Below are positions 1 through 5,976 of a DNA stretch of 5,976 bases, piece by piece (within the stretch, counting starts at the first letter, position 1; each line of letters begins with the position of its first letter). The notes beneath the pieces were generated by a model, which ran no database searches, was not told the origin of the DNA, and saw nothing but the letters and a program-made list of their open reading frames with translations. The translations under genes and the position numbers were made by a program. This stretch comes from Ktedonobacteraceae bacterium (GTDB lineage Bacteria; Chloroflexota; Ktedonobacteria; Ktedonobacterales; Ktedonobacteraceae), in the NCBI GenBank assembly GCA_017354095.1, contig JAFMRP010000343.1:1-5976 (forward strand), read 5' to 3'.

Positions 1-2
1 AC

Positions 3-1343
3 ACGCGCTACGGCGATGGAGCAGCGACCGCTGCTGTGCTGGCCCACGCGCTGGTCCGAGGCGGCCTCAAACTGCTGGCCGCCGGTTTCAGTCCAGCGTT
101 GCTACGCCGGGGCATAGACCACGGCGTGTCCACGGCGCTGCACACTCTGACTGAGCAGGCTCGCCCGATCCAGGATGAAGAGGACCTTGCCCACCTGGCC
201 ACGAGCGTCACCGGCTACGAGGAACTGGGGCGACTGCTCGGCGAAATCGTCGCCACTCTGGGTGAAAATACGTCGCTGTTGGTCGAAGAACATCCCACTC
301 CTTGCCTGGACCGCGCCTATCTCACTGGTGGGAGATGGCCCGCAACTCCCGGCTCTTATCTGCTCATTCCCGACGGCAAAGCCGCATTGGAACTGGCACA
401 GCCGCTGCTCTTCCTGACCGATGAGAACTTAGAAACGGTAGAGCAGGTATTGCCTGCTTTGGAGCAGGCGCTGGCTTTCCCGAATCATCCGCCGCTGCTG
501 GTAGTTGCTCGTCATGTCCAGGGGCAGGCGCTCACCACCCTGCTGACTAATCATACTCGCGGCGTGTTGACGGTCGGTATTGCGCTCCTGCAAACGGAGG
601 TGCAGGCGATTACCGACGATTTAGAGGATATCGCGCTGTTGACAGGAGGCCAGGTGATGACGCAGATCACCGGCCATGCTCCACAGCATATGCAGCCAGC
701 CTGTTTTGGCCGCGCCCGCAAGGCGACGCTCAGCCGCGACCAGTTGGTGCTTGTCGAGGGAGCGGGCGATCCACAGCAGGTACGCCAGCGCATCGGCCAG
801 GTGCGGGCACAGATCAAGCAACTGCCGCGAAACGAGGACGCCTGGCAAAAACAGAGTCAGCGCTTGGGACGGCTCAGCGGTGGCCTCGGACTACTCAAGA
901 TCGGGGCCTACACCCAGACCGAGCGCATGCTGCTCAAAGAACAGGCCGAGAGGGCTGTTCCTGTGCTGACCACAGCTCTTGAAGGGGGAGTGGTGCCTGG
1001 CGGAGGAGTTGCTTACCTCAACTGTATCACCGCTGTCGAGTCCGCCGCTCAGACCTGCGCCCACCCCGACGAGGCGGCAGGTATGCGACTGGTAGCTCAG
1101 GCCTTAGCGGCTCCGTTTGCGCAGATTGTGCGCAATCACGGGCAGTGGCCTGCGCCCCTGATGCTGGACGAGGCGCGCCGGAGGGGTCCTGCCTACGGGT
1201 TTGATGCTCTGCGCGGCGAGGTATGCGCGCTGGCCGAACGCGGCATCTTTGATCCCCTGGCTGTGATCCGCGCAGCTCTGGAGCAAGCCGCCGGCCTGGC
1301 TGCCATGCTCATGAGCATTGATGCCGTTATTTTGCGGGATTAA
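3..1343 (+). CDS. Divergent GroEL/Cpn60-like chaperonin, 5'-truncated by the window edge
   Basis: The reading frame is open to the left edge. Its first residues, TRYGDGAATAAVLAHALV, match the GroEL phosphate-binding stretch (E. coli GDGTTTATVLAQAI), so about 85 N-terminal residues lie upstream and the GTG at 36 is not a real start. The match runs to the C-terminus: LPALEQAL and QALTTLL match apical helices H and I, then LTGG, GGVVPGGGVAYL, and GIFDP (Asp495 equivalent). GroEL refolds proteins in an ATP-driven double ring in the cytosol. This copy is unusual. Asp398 aligns without gaps to Arg (951-953). Thr89 and Thr90 are Ala, and Asn479 is Asp (1203-1205). GFGDRRK is replaced by TEVQAIT (594-614). 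About 10 residues before LDRAYL are missing, 9 are inserted after YLT (327-353), and there is no GGM tail. Asp87 and Asp495 remain. I infer a paralogue with altered or absent ATPase activity, not the housekeeping groEL. Family membership is secure; function is unknown. Confidence 0.9.
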   Translation, partial: TRYGDGAATAAVLAHALVRGGLKLLAAGFSPALLRRGIDHGVSTALHTLTEQARPIQDEEDLAHLATSVTGYEELGRLLGEIVATLGENTSLLVEEHPTPCLDRAYLTGGRWPATPGSYLLIPDGKAALELAQPLLFLTDENLETVEQVLPALEQALAFPNHPPLLVVARHVQGQALTTLLTNHTRGVLTVGIALLQTEVQAITDDLEDIALLTGGQVMTQITGHAPQHMQPACFGRARKATLSRDQLVLVEGAGDPQQVRQRIGQVRAQIKQLPRNEDAWQKQSQRLGRLSGGLGLLKIGAYTQTERMLLKEQAERAVPVLTTALEGGVVPGGGVAYLNCITAVESAAQTCAHPDEAAGMRLVAQALAAPFAQIVRNHGQWPAPLMLDEARRRGPAYGFDALRGEVCALAERGIFDPLAVIRAALEQAAGLAAMLMSIDAVILRD

Positions 1344-1344
1344 A

Positions 1345-1351
1345 AGGGAGG
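1345..1351 (+). promoter_or_regulatory. Ribosome binding site fixing the propeller gene start
   Basis: AGGGAGG stands 5 bases before the ATG at 1357. The frame can be extended upstream to a TTG at 1318, but that start would overlap the chaperonin gene by 26 bases and has no comparable site. The ATG is therefore preferred. Confidence 0.8.
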
Positions 1352-1356
1352 GCACT

Positions 1357-3081
1357 ATGTCGAGAATCAACACACCGAGGCACGTCTGGCACGTTTCCCC
1401 CTCGGTGAGAGTACCTACCCCGATCCTGGCGCTGGCCCCGGCGAAGGATGGTTTGCGCACAGCGGGAATGGGCGGAATCGCCAGGCTGCGGGAAGACGAA
1501 ACCTGGCAGTTGCAGGTTACGGGCCTGCCCCTGCGCTCGATTACCGCGCTGACCTGGGCCGATGGCCTCCTGCTGGCCGGGGGCATTGGGGGTCTGGCGC
1601 GCTCCACCGACCGCGGCCACAGTTGGCGGCAGGCTGCAGTGGAGGAAGCGTTTACCGCTATTACCGCCTTTGCCGTTTCCCCACAGTTCTCGCGCGAGCA
1701 AACTATCCTGGCTGCTACGGTCAATAGCGGTATCTTACGCTCGGAGGATGGAGGACAAAAGTGGCTCAGCGCGAATTTTGGCCTGCAAACCTTTGAAATC
1801 AATACACTGCTGTGGCCCGAGGGGGAGCGCGTGCTGGCCGCTACCATCGATGGGATCTACCACTCGACTAACGGCGGGCGCGCCTGGCGTCTGGTACGCG
1901 CGACTGAGGGGCTGGTTGTCGTGGCGCTAGCGGTCTTGCCAGATGGCACGCTGCTGGCGGCCCTGGAAGAGGGGGGGATGCTCATTTCGACGGATGGCGG
2001 CGCGCACTGGGAAGCGTACGGTGAACTCCCTGCCGGCGTCAGCAGCAGTTCGCTGTGGACAACGCCGCGAGGGACTCTGCTACTGAGCAGCAGTGAGCAG
2101 GGCCTGTTGCGCTCGACCAGCGCGGGGAGAGAGTGGGACCCGGTGTTAGATGAACTGGTACTCTCCTGTGCCACAATGGGATCGAGGCTGTACGCGGGCA
2201 CTGCGACGGGGGTGAGTGTAAGTGACGACGATGGTCACAACTGGCGCATGCTCCCCACGCCGCCGCTGGACGACCTGCAACGGCTCCATCTGTTGGGTGA
2301 GCAACTGCTGTGCTCCGGCTCGCAAGCTGGCCTGTGGCGTGCAGGGCCGGATGGCTGGCAACATATCGACTCGCTTCCTCCCTTGCTCACTGGCGTCTTT
2401 GCGCAGCAGCAGGCTCTCTTTGTAGCAAGCCCGCAGGGCTTACAGCGTTCAGATGATGGTGGGCAGAGCTGGCAAACAGTCATCGCGGGAGAAAACGGGA
2501 ACATGAGCTATCTGACACTCAGGGCCGATGGGCATGGCTGGACGGGCAGTGGGGATGGGACACGGCTGCTGCGTAGTCGCGATGGAGGGATGAGCTGGCA
2601 GGCCCTGGCCGCGCCATTCGGCGTGCTCTCGCTGGTTGGACTCCAGGCGACAACGGATCTTGTGGTGGCTGCGACCTACGATGCGCGATTGCTCAGCGGG
2701 CAGATCTGGGTCTCGACGGACGAGGGAGAGAACTGGCAGCGGGTGATAGATGCACAGCCGCTGCTTTCGCCTATTATCTTCCACGATACGCCTGCGCTGA
2801 TCGCGCTGAGCAATCGCATCCTGTTCCTCTCGTCCCCGCATGCCGACCGCTGGCGCACGACCAGCCTGGATGAGCAGAAACATGGGCAGGTCAGGCGCAT
2901 CAGCGGGAAGCCACATCTGTTGCTGGCGCTGACCACCACAGGGTTGTTTTACTCTACCGACAGCGGGTCCAGCTGGGAGCCCCTGGAGTTCCCGCTTGAG
3001 GAGGTGCGGGATGTTGCGCTCATCAACGATACGCTCTACGTTTTGCTGGCGGGTGGACGCGTATGTTCATGCTGGAGATGA
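1357..3081 (+). CDS. Asp-box (BNR/Ycf48-like) multi-repeat beta-propeller protein
   Basis: This is a 574-residue protein built from repeats ending in the Asp-box motif S-x-D-x-G-x-x-W. Clear boxes lie at residues 83-90, 129-136, 170-177, 211-218, 253-260, 289-296, 365-372, 407-414, 453-460 and 533-540. Degenerate ones end at Trp50, Trp334 and Trp499. The 13 Trp are 36-46 residues apart, which suggests 13 or so blades, perhaps two propellers in tandem. Asp boxes occur in sialidases, GH74 xyloglucanases, sortilin and the photosystem II assembly factor Ycf48. They mark the fold, not an activity, and I see no catalytic signature. The N-terminus (MSRINTPRHVWHV) has no signal peptide and there is no membrane segment, so it looks cytoplasmic, which is uncommon for such proteins. 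It starts 13 bases after the chaperonin-like gene, so the two are probably co-transcribed. The last residues, GGRVCSCWR, carry two Cys and end abruptly. Binding partner or ligand unknown. Confidence 0.88.
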   Translation: MSRINTPRHVWHVSPSVRVPTPILALAPAKDGLRTAGMGGIARLREDETWQLQVTGLPLRSITALTWADGLLLAGGIGGLARSTDRGHSWRQAAVEEAFTAITAFAVSPQFSREQTILAATVNSGILRSEDGGQKWLSANFGLQTFEINTLLWPEGERVLAATIDGIYHSTNGGRAWRLVRATEGLVVVALAVLPDGTLLAALEEGGMLISTDGGAHWEAYGELPAGVSSSSLWTTPRGTLLLSSSEQGLLRSTSAGREWDPVLDELVLSCATMGSRLYAGTATGVSVSDDDGHNWRMLPTPPLDDLQRLHLLGEQLLCSGSQAGLWRAGPDGWQHIDSLPPLLTGVFAQQQALFVASPQGLQRSDDGGQSWQTVIAGENGNMSYLTLRADGHGWTGSGDGTRLLRSRDGGMSWQALAAPFGVLSLVGLQATTDLVVAATYDARLLSGQIWVSTDEGENWQRVIDAQPLLSPIIFHDTPALIALSNRILFLSSPHADRWRTTSLDEQKHGQVRRISGKPHLLLALTTTGLFYSTDSGSSWEPLEFPLEEVRDVALINDTLYVLLAGGRVCSCWR

Positions 3082-3132
3082 GGGACATCGTCTTTGATTT
3101 TTATCGTGTGAAGAGATTTTTTGAGGAAAAAG
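3082..3132 (+). other. Short AT-rich intergenic gap before the dehydrogenase gene
   Basis: These 51 bases are much richer in A and T than the preceding genes and contain two T-runs (around 3098-3102 and 3116-3122). I see no convincing -35/-10 pair and no hairpin followed by a T-run. It could hold a weak promoter for the dehydrogenase gene, or simply be read through from upstream. Confidence 0.4.
3123..3126 (+). promoter_or_regulatory. Ribosome binding site fixing the dehydrogenase start
   Basis: GAGG lies 6 bases before the ATG at 3133. The in-frame TTG at 3121 overlaps this site and is unlikely to be used, so the protein is read from 3133. Confidence 0.65.
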
Positions 3133-3915
3133 ATGCAAGAAAAATTGCAAGAACAAGTTGCTATCGTAACAGGGGGAGGGCGTGGTATTGGCAAAGGAAT
3201 CGCACTGACCCTGGCACAGGCGGGGGCAACAGTAGTACTCGCCGAAATAAATCCTGAGACTGGCAAGGAGGTGGAGGAAGAGATTAGACAAGCAGGAGGA
3301 TCGGCCCTGTTTCTCCAGACTGACGTCACGTCAGAGACAGCCATCCGTCGCATGGTCGAATGCACTGTTAAACACTATAATCGCATAGATATTCTTGTGA
3401 ATAACGCGGGTGCTACCGTTTTCAAACCACTACTTGATGCAACGGGTGCAGATTGGGATGACGTTATCAATCTCAATTTACGAGGATACTTTCTGTGCAG
3501 CAAGTACGTAGCGCCGATAATGATTGAGAGAAGGAAAGGTGCCATCATTCATATTTCCTCGGATCATGCTTTTGCGAGCATTCCTCACGCGGAGATGTAT
3601 GCAGCCTCGAAAGGGGGGATCAATGCGATGACACACGCGATGGCCCTGAGCCTGGGGCCGTATGGTATCCGGGTCAACGCGATCTGTCCCGGCTTTGTGG
3701 CCACCGAATACTTTTTTCAGCAAGCAGCTTATGAAGATGCAGAACTGACGAGGAAGCGCGATAGTCTGCACGCACTGGATCGAATTGTCAGACCAGCGGA
3801 TATCGGGCAACTTGCCCTGTACCTGGCCTCGGACGCCGCGCAGGTGATAACCGGAGAGGCTGTGCGCATTGATGCTGGCCTGGCCGCGCGCCTCTATAGC
3901 GATGAACGTCTATAG
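3133..3915 (+). CDS. Classical short-chain dehydrogenase/reductase (SDR family)
   Basis: This is a complete 260-residue protein, the usual length for a classical SDR, i.e. an NAD(P)-dependent oxidoreductase acting on an alcohol or carbonyl group in the cytosol. The Rossmann cofactor motif TGGGRGIG is at residues 13-20, Asp64-Val65 contacts the adenine, and NNAG is at 90-93. The catalytic tetrad Asn115, Ser143, Tyr156 and Lys160 (YAASK) is intact, and PG at 186-187 follows. The acidic Glu38 at the end of the second strand suggests NAD(H) over NADP(H); this is inference. No signal or membrane segment is seen. The substrate cannot be read from the sequence: 3-oxoacyl-ACP reductases, glucose dehydrogenases and sugar- or alcohol-oxidising SDRs share all these motifs. 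Base composition is more AT-rich than in the genes to its left. An 11-bp direct repeat covers the stop codon, so the last residues (LYSDERL) may be a recent alteration. Confidence 0.93.
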   Translation: MQEKLQEQVAIVTGGGRGIGKGIALTLAQAGATVVLAEINPETGKEVEEEIRQAGGSALFLQTDVTSETAIRRMVECTVKHYNRIDILVNNAGATVFKPLLDATGADWDDVINLNLRGYFLCSKYVAPIMIERRKGAIIHISSDHAFASIPHAEMYAASKGGINAMTHAMALSLGPYGIRVNAICPGFVATEYFFQQAAYEDAELTRKRDSLHALDRIVRPADIGQLALYLASDAAQVITGEAVRIDAGLAARLYSDERL

Positions 3916-3919
3916 CGAT
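3893..3919. repeat. 11-bp direct repeat across the SDR stop codon
   Basis: TCTATAGCGAT occurs at 3893-3903 and again at 3909-3919, a 16-base offset. The first copy is read as part of L-Y-S-D. The second is shifted by one base in frame and supplies the TAG stop. This looks like a small local duplication. Confidence 0.8.
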
Positions 3920-4152
3920 CCTGGGAAGGAATGCAGAATCAGGCCGACGCACTCGATTTTTTCAATCACAATCTCGCAGCCCTGGAGAAGCAGTTTCATA
4001 CCGGGGGAGTAGAAAAGCTGATGAATGGTTGTATACTCATCTGTACGCAAATACCTTTCCCTGAAGAGGTTTTACTTGCTGCGCGAGGCCCACCAGTTGG
4101 CGCGAGTGATGATGCAAGGCCAACTATCTTATTATCAAGGAGGATACATTTC
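3916..4152 (+). other. Leader/intergenic region before the GH16 gene, with possible gene remnant
   Basis: The 237 bases between the dehydrogenase stop and the preferred GTG start contain no gene I can recognise. One frame is open from an ATG at 3931 into the hydrolase, but that would put 74 residues, starting MQNQADALDFFNHNLAALEK, ahead of an otherwise perfect signal peptide. GGGAAGGA (3923-3930) abuts that ATG with no spacing. A second frame holds a 43-codon reading frame (4025-4156, MVVYSSVRKYLSLKRFYLL...) whose TGA overlaps the GTG as GTGA, the arrangement seen in translational coupling. A TATACT at 4032-4037 could be a -10 box, but the matching -35 is poor. The peptides in the different frames look protein-like in patches, so a frameshifted remnant of an older gene is possible. 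Confidence 0.4.
4137..4144 (+). promoter_or_regulatory. Strong ribosome binding site fixing the GH16 start
   Basis: AAGGAGGA lies 8 bases before the GTG at 4153. It is the best Shine-Dalgarno match in the window and leads straight into a signal peptide, which decides against the upstream in-frame ATG at 3931. Confidence 0.85.
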
Positions 4153-5931
4153 GTGATAGAAAGCCAAAAACAGCCTGAGAGGCGCCGCACGACGACGCAT
4201 GCGCTGCTCATTGTACTGCTGGCCATACTGCTTGCTAGTGGAGCAAGTCTCTCATCGCAAAGCAAGCGAGCACATGCCGATAGTACATTTCTTGGATGTA
4301 CAGGCGACACAAGCCTGCCGGCATCCTCTTATCCAATGTTCGAGGTGAACGTCATCACTCCCGTATGTGGTTCAACCATCAGCGGAACGACCACGGTGAC
4401 GTTTGTCGCGCCGGGCATGCTGAATGTATGGGCCAGCATCTGGCAGAAGCCCGACGCGACGCATACCGACCCCAACGGTTGGGACGACCGTTTCCAGCGA
4501 GTTACTCCCGACGTCACCGGGAACGCGCCCAGCACGATCACCTTCGACGCGAACACATTTCCTCACGGCCCCATCGTCATCGATCTGAGCGCGTGGGATT
4601 CACCCGATGGCGATCCCAACTTTACCCACTCGGATCAATACCGTCTTCAACTGTACAACCAGAGCGGGAGTTCCTGGAACGAGGGCATCCCGGCTCCTCC
4701 CCCGCAGGCAGCGGGAATGACCGCAGTGTACCAGGATGATTTTAACGGGCCGCTGTCGATTTCTCCCACCGGCAACGGTACCACTTATGCCTCGCTAAAG
4801 CCCGATAACTATCCGAATGGGAGCCAATTTGGAGACGCTATTATGGCCGATCCGACCGATGCTTATAATCCGTTTACCATCATGGACAACCAGTACCTGC
4901 GCATTCGGGCCGCAAAAGCGCCTGCCAGCATGACCCAGGCAGACCCATTTGGCCGCATCTACGCAAGCGGCATGCTTTCAGCCGGTCATGTCGATGGCAC
5001 CGCTCTTGGCTCGGTGAGCGACGGATATTACGAGGCGCGGATGATGGTGCCAGCAGAGTTGGGAACCTGGCCAGCATTCTGGCACCTTTCACAGGACAGC
5101 ATCGGACCAAGTCCACTGACCACCTCCTCAGAGCTAGACACCATGGAGGGTTTTGGTCAGTTTCCAAACAGCTTCTGCCAGACCTGGCACTACTGGACGG
5201 ACTCTCCTACTTCCAACACCAACTGTAACGTTTCCTATACTACCGATCCAGGCGATTTCGGCGACAACAATATGAGTACCTGGCATACCTACGGGCTCAA
5301 AGTCACGCCGACTACCATGACCTGGTATGTTGATAACCATGAAACCTGGTCCGCGCCTGCCAGCCCACAGTCCCAGGACCCGCTCTTCTTTATGATCAAT
5401 CTCGAACTGGGCTCTGGCTGGCCGATAGACCTGTCCAGGTATAACAACCAGGCAGACATGTTTGTCGATTGGGTGCGAGTCTTCGCACCAACGGGTTCTC
5501 TGGGAACATATAAGCTCGTCAACCGCAATAGCGGACAGACGCTGGATGTCCAGGGCAGCTCGACGACTCAGGGAGCAGCACTGGTCCAGGAGCCCGCCAA
5601 TGGTGCGTCGAGCCAGTCGTGGCAGTATAAGCCCGACGGTGGCGGCCTCTATTCTCTCCTCAACCAGAATAGTGGGTTCGCGGCGGCTATCTCGGGAGCT
5701 TCGACAAACCCTGGCACCCCCGTTATCCAATGGACAGATAATGGCGGATGGAACGGTGAATGGCAGCTCGCACCCGTCGGTGACGGCTACTACAAAATTG
5801 TCAGCGGGTGGGAAAACAGGGCACAGGTGATGGATGTCGATGGTGGCTCAACGACAGCAGGAGCAGCTATCGTCGAGAACACCTGGAACGGTTCGGCGAG
5901 CCAGGAGTGGCAACTGGTCCAGGTATCCTGA
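4153..5931 (+). CDS. Secreted glycoside hydrolase family 16 beta-glucanase-like enzyme with Ig-like and ricin-type lectin domains
   Basis: Read from the GTG, this is a 592-residue exported enzyme. The signal peptide has a basic start (QPERRRTTTH), a core ALLIVLLAILLASG and likely cleavage after Ala42 (AHA-DS). Residues ~63-165 look like an Ig-type beta-sandwich (VITPVCGSTISGTTTVTF); Cys49 and Cys72 could pair. The GH16 domain spans ~190-447. Its active site ELDTME (327-332) gives Glu327 as nucleophile, Asp329, and Glu332 as acid/base, by the family pattern E-x-D-x-x-E. WPAFW (306-310) and TWHTYGL support it, and VDWVRVF closes the fold. Residues ~451-592 form a ricin-type beta-trefoil with three repeats (QSW490, GEW537, QEW586), expected to bind sugars. 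GH16 enzymes cleave beta-1,3/1,4-glucans or galactans by a retaining mechanism. The exact substrate is not readable here; a laminarinase or other beta-glucanase is most likely. It may act on fungal, plant or microbial wall polysaccharide outside the cell. No Tat motif is evident, so Sec export is likely. Confidence 0.93.
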   Translation: MIESQKQPERRRTTTHALLIVLLAILLASGASLSSQSKRAHADSTFLGCTGDTSLPASSYPMFEVNVITPVCGSTISGTTTVTFVAPGMLNVWASIWQKPDATHTDPNGWDDRFQRVTPDVTGNAPSTITFDANTFPHGPIVIDLSAWDSPDGDPNFTHSDQYRLQLYNQSGSSWNEGIPAPPPQAAGMTAVYQDDFNGPLSISPTGNGTTYASLKPDNYPNGSQFGDAIMADPTDAYNPFTIMDNQYLRIRAAKAPASMTQADPFGRIYASGMLSAGHVDGTALGSVSDGYYEARMMVPAELGTWPAFWHLSQDSIGPSPLTTSSELDTMEGFGQFPNSFCQTWHYWTDSPTSNTNCNVSYTTDPGDFGDNNMSTWHTYGLKVTPTTMTWYVDNHETWSAPASPQSQDPLFFMINLELGSGWPIDLSRYNNQADMFVDWVRVFAPTGSLGTYKLVNRNSGQTLDVQGSSTTQGAALVQEPANGASSQSWQYKPDGGGLYSLLNQNSGFAAAISGASTNPGTPVIQWTDNGGWNGEWQLAPVGDGYYKIVSGWENRAQVMDVDGGSTTAGAAIVENTWNGSASQEWQLVQVS

Positions 5932-5945
5932 CCACAACGTGTGGT
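5931..5945 (+). other. Small perfect hairpin at the GH16 stop codon
   Basis: ACCACA-ACG-TGTGGT forms a 6-bp stem with a 3-base loop, beginning at the last base of the TGA. No T-run follows, so it is not a standard intrinsic terminator. The remaining 31 bases hold an AGGAG at 5962-5966 that might serve a gene starting beyond the window. Confidence 0.35.
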
Positions 5946-5976
5946 GATGAAGCAGGAAGCCAGGAGACGGGTACTA

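Noticed and set aside
1104..1847. Long minus-strand open frame (247 codons)
   Set aside because: It lies opposite the chaperonin and propeller genes, both with clear family motifs. The peptide (many Ser, Arg and Pro) has no recognisable domain, as expected of an antisense shadow in GC-rich DNA.
1357..3081. Sialidase (neuraminidase) assignment for the Asp-box protein
   Set aside because: Asp boxes alone do not indicate sialidase. I see no RIP motif or catalytic Arg/Tyr/Glu arrangement, and no export signal.
3063..3257. Small + strand frame bridging the propeller end and the SDR start
   Set aside because: It overlaps both real genes in another frame, and its peptide is Arg/Asn-rich with no motif.
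4009..4037. Promoter with TATACT as the -10 box
   Set aside because: The sequence at the expected -35 distance (GTAGAA) does not resemble TTGACA, and there is no properly spaced extended -10 TG. It is too weak to list as a separate feature.
4153..4281. Twin-arginine export signal (ERRRTTTHAL) in the GH16 protein
   Set aside because: Consecutive Arg are present, but the rest of the Tat consensus (hydrophobic residue and Lys after RR-x) is missing, and the hydrophobic core is typical of Sec.
5134..5730. Minus-strand open frame of 198 codons inside the GH16 gene
   Set aside because: It is fully antisense to the catalytic and lectin domains, with no ribosome site or family motif seen.
5931..5945. 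Intrinsic terminator after the GH16 gene
   Set aside because: The stem is only 6 bp and is followed by GATGAAGC rather than a T-run.
1..5976. CRISPR arrays, tRNA/rRNA genes, transposon ends
   Set aside because: No regularly spaced repeats, tRNA-like cloverleaf signals, transposase genes or terminal inverted repeats were seen on either strand.

Overview
All genes in this window lie on the + strand. It looks like a moderately GC-rich bacterial chromosome segment. Spore-former-like or mycelial Chloroflexota (Ktedonobacteria-like) would fit a divergent GroEL paralogue, long Asp-box propeller proteins and secreted GH16-plus-ricin-lectin enzymes. That placement is an impression from gene style, not a demonstrated assignment.

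Left part (1-3081): a two-gene unit with a 13-base gap. First comes the 3' part of a strongly diverged GroEL/Cpn60-like gene, whose N-terminal ~85 codons lie before the window. Then comes a 574-residue cytoplasmic-looking protein made almost entirely of Asp-box (BNR/Ycf48-like) repeats, about 13 units with a ~41-residue pitch. The GroEL-like protein keeps the overall fold and most substrate-groove residues. It has lost the catalytic Asp398 equivalent (now Arg), two of the three phosphate-loop Thr, the GFGDRRK segment, a hinge stretch and the GGM tail. The tight pairing of a degenerate chaperonin with a giant beta-propeller is the most unusual thing here.

Middle (3082-3915): after a 51-base AT-rich gap, a complete classical short-chain dehydrogenase/reductase of 260 residues with an intact cofactor site and catalytic tetrad. 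Base composition is visibly more AT-rich than in the two genes before it. An 11-bp direct repeat sits over its stop codon.

Right part (3916-5976): a ~237-base leader, then a secreted three-module glycoside hydrolase: signal peptide, Ig-like domain, GH16 catalytic domain with an ELDTME active site, and a C-terminal ricin-type beta-trefoil. Its best start is the GTG at 4153 behind a strong AAGGAGGA site, not the ATG at 3931. The window ends 45 bases after its stop codon, with a small hairpin but no T-tract. The dehydrogenase and the hydrolase have no evident functional link to the chaperonin/propeller pair.
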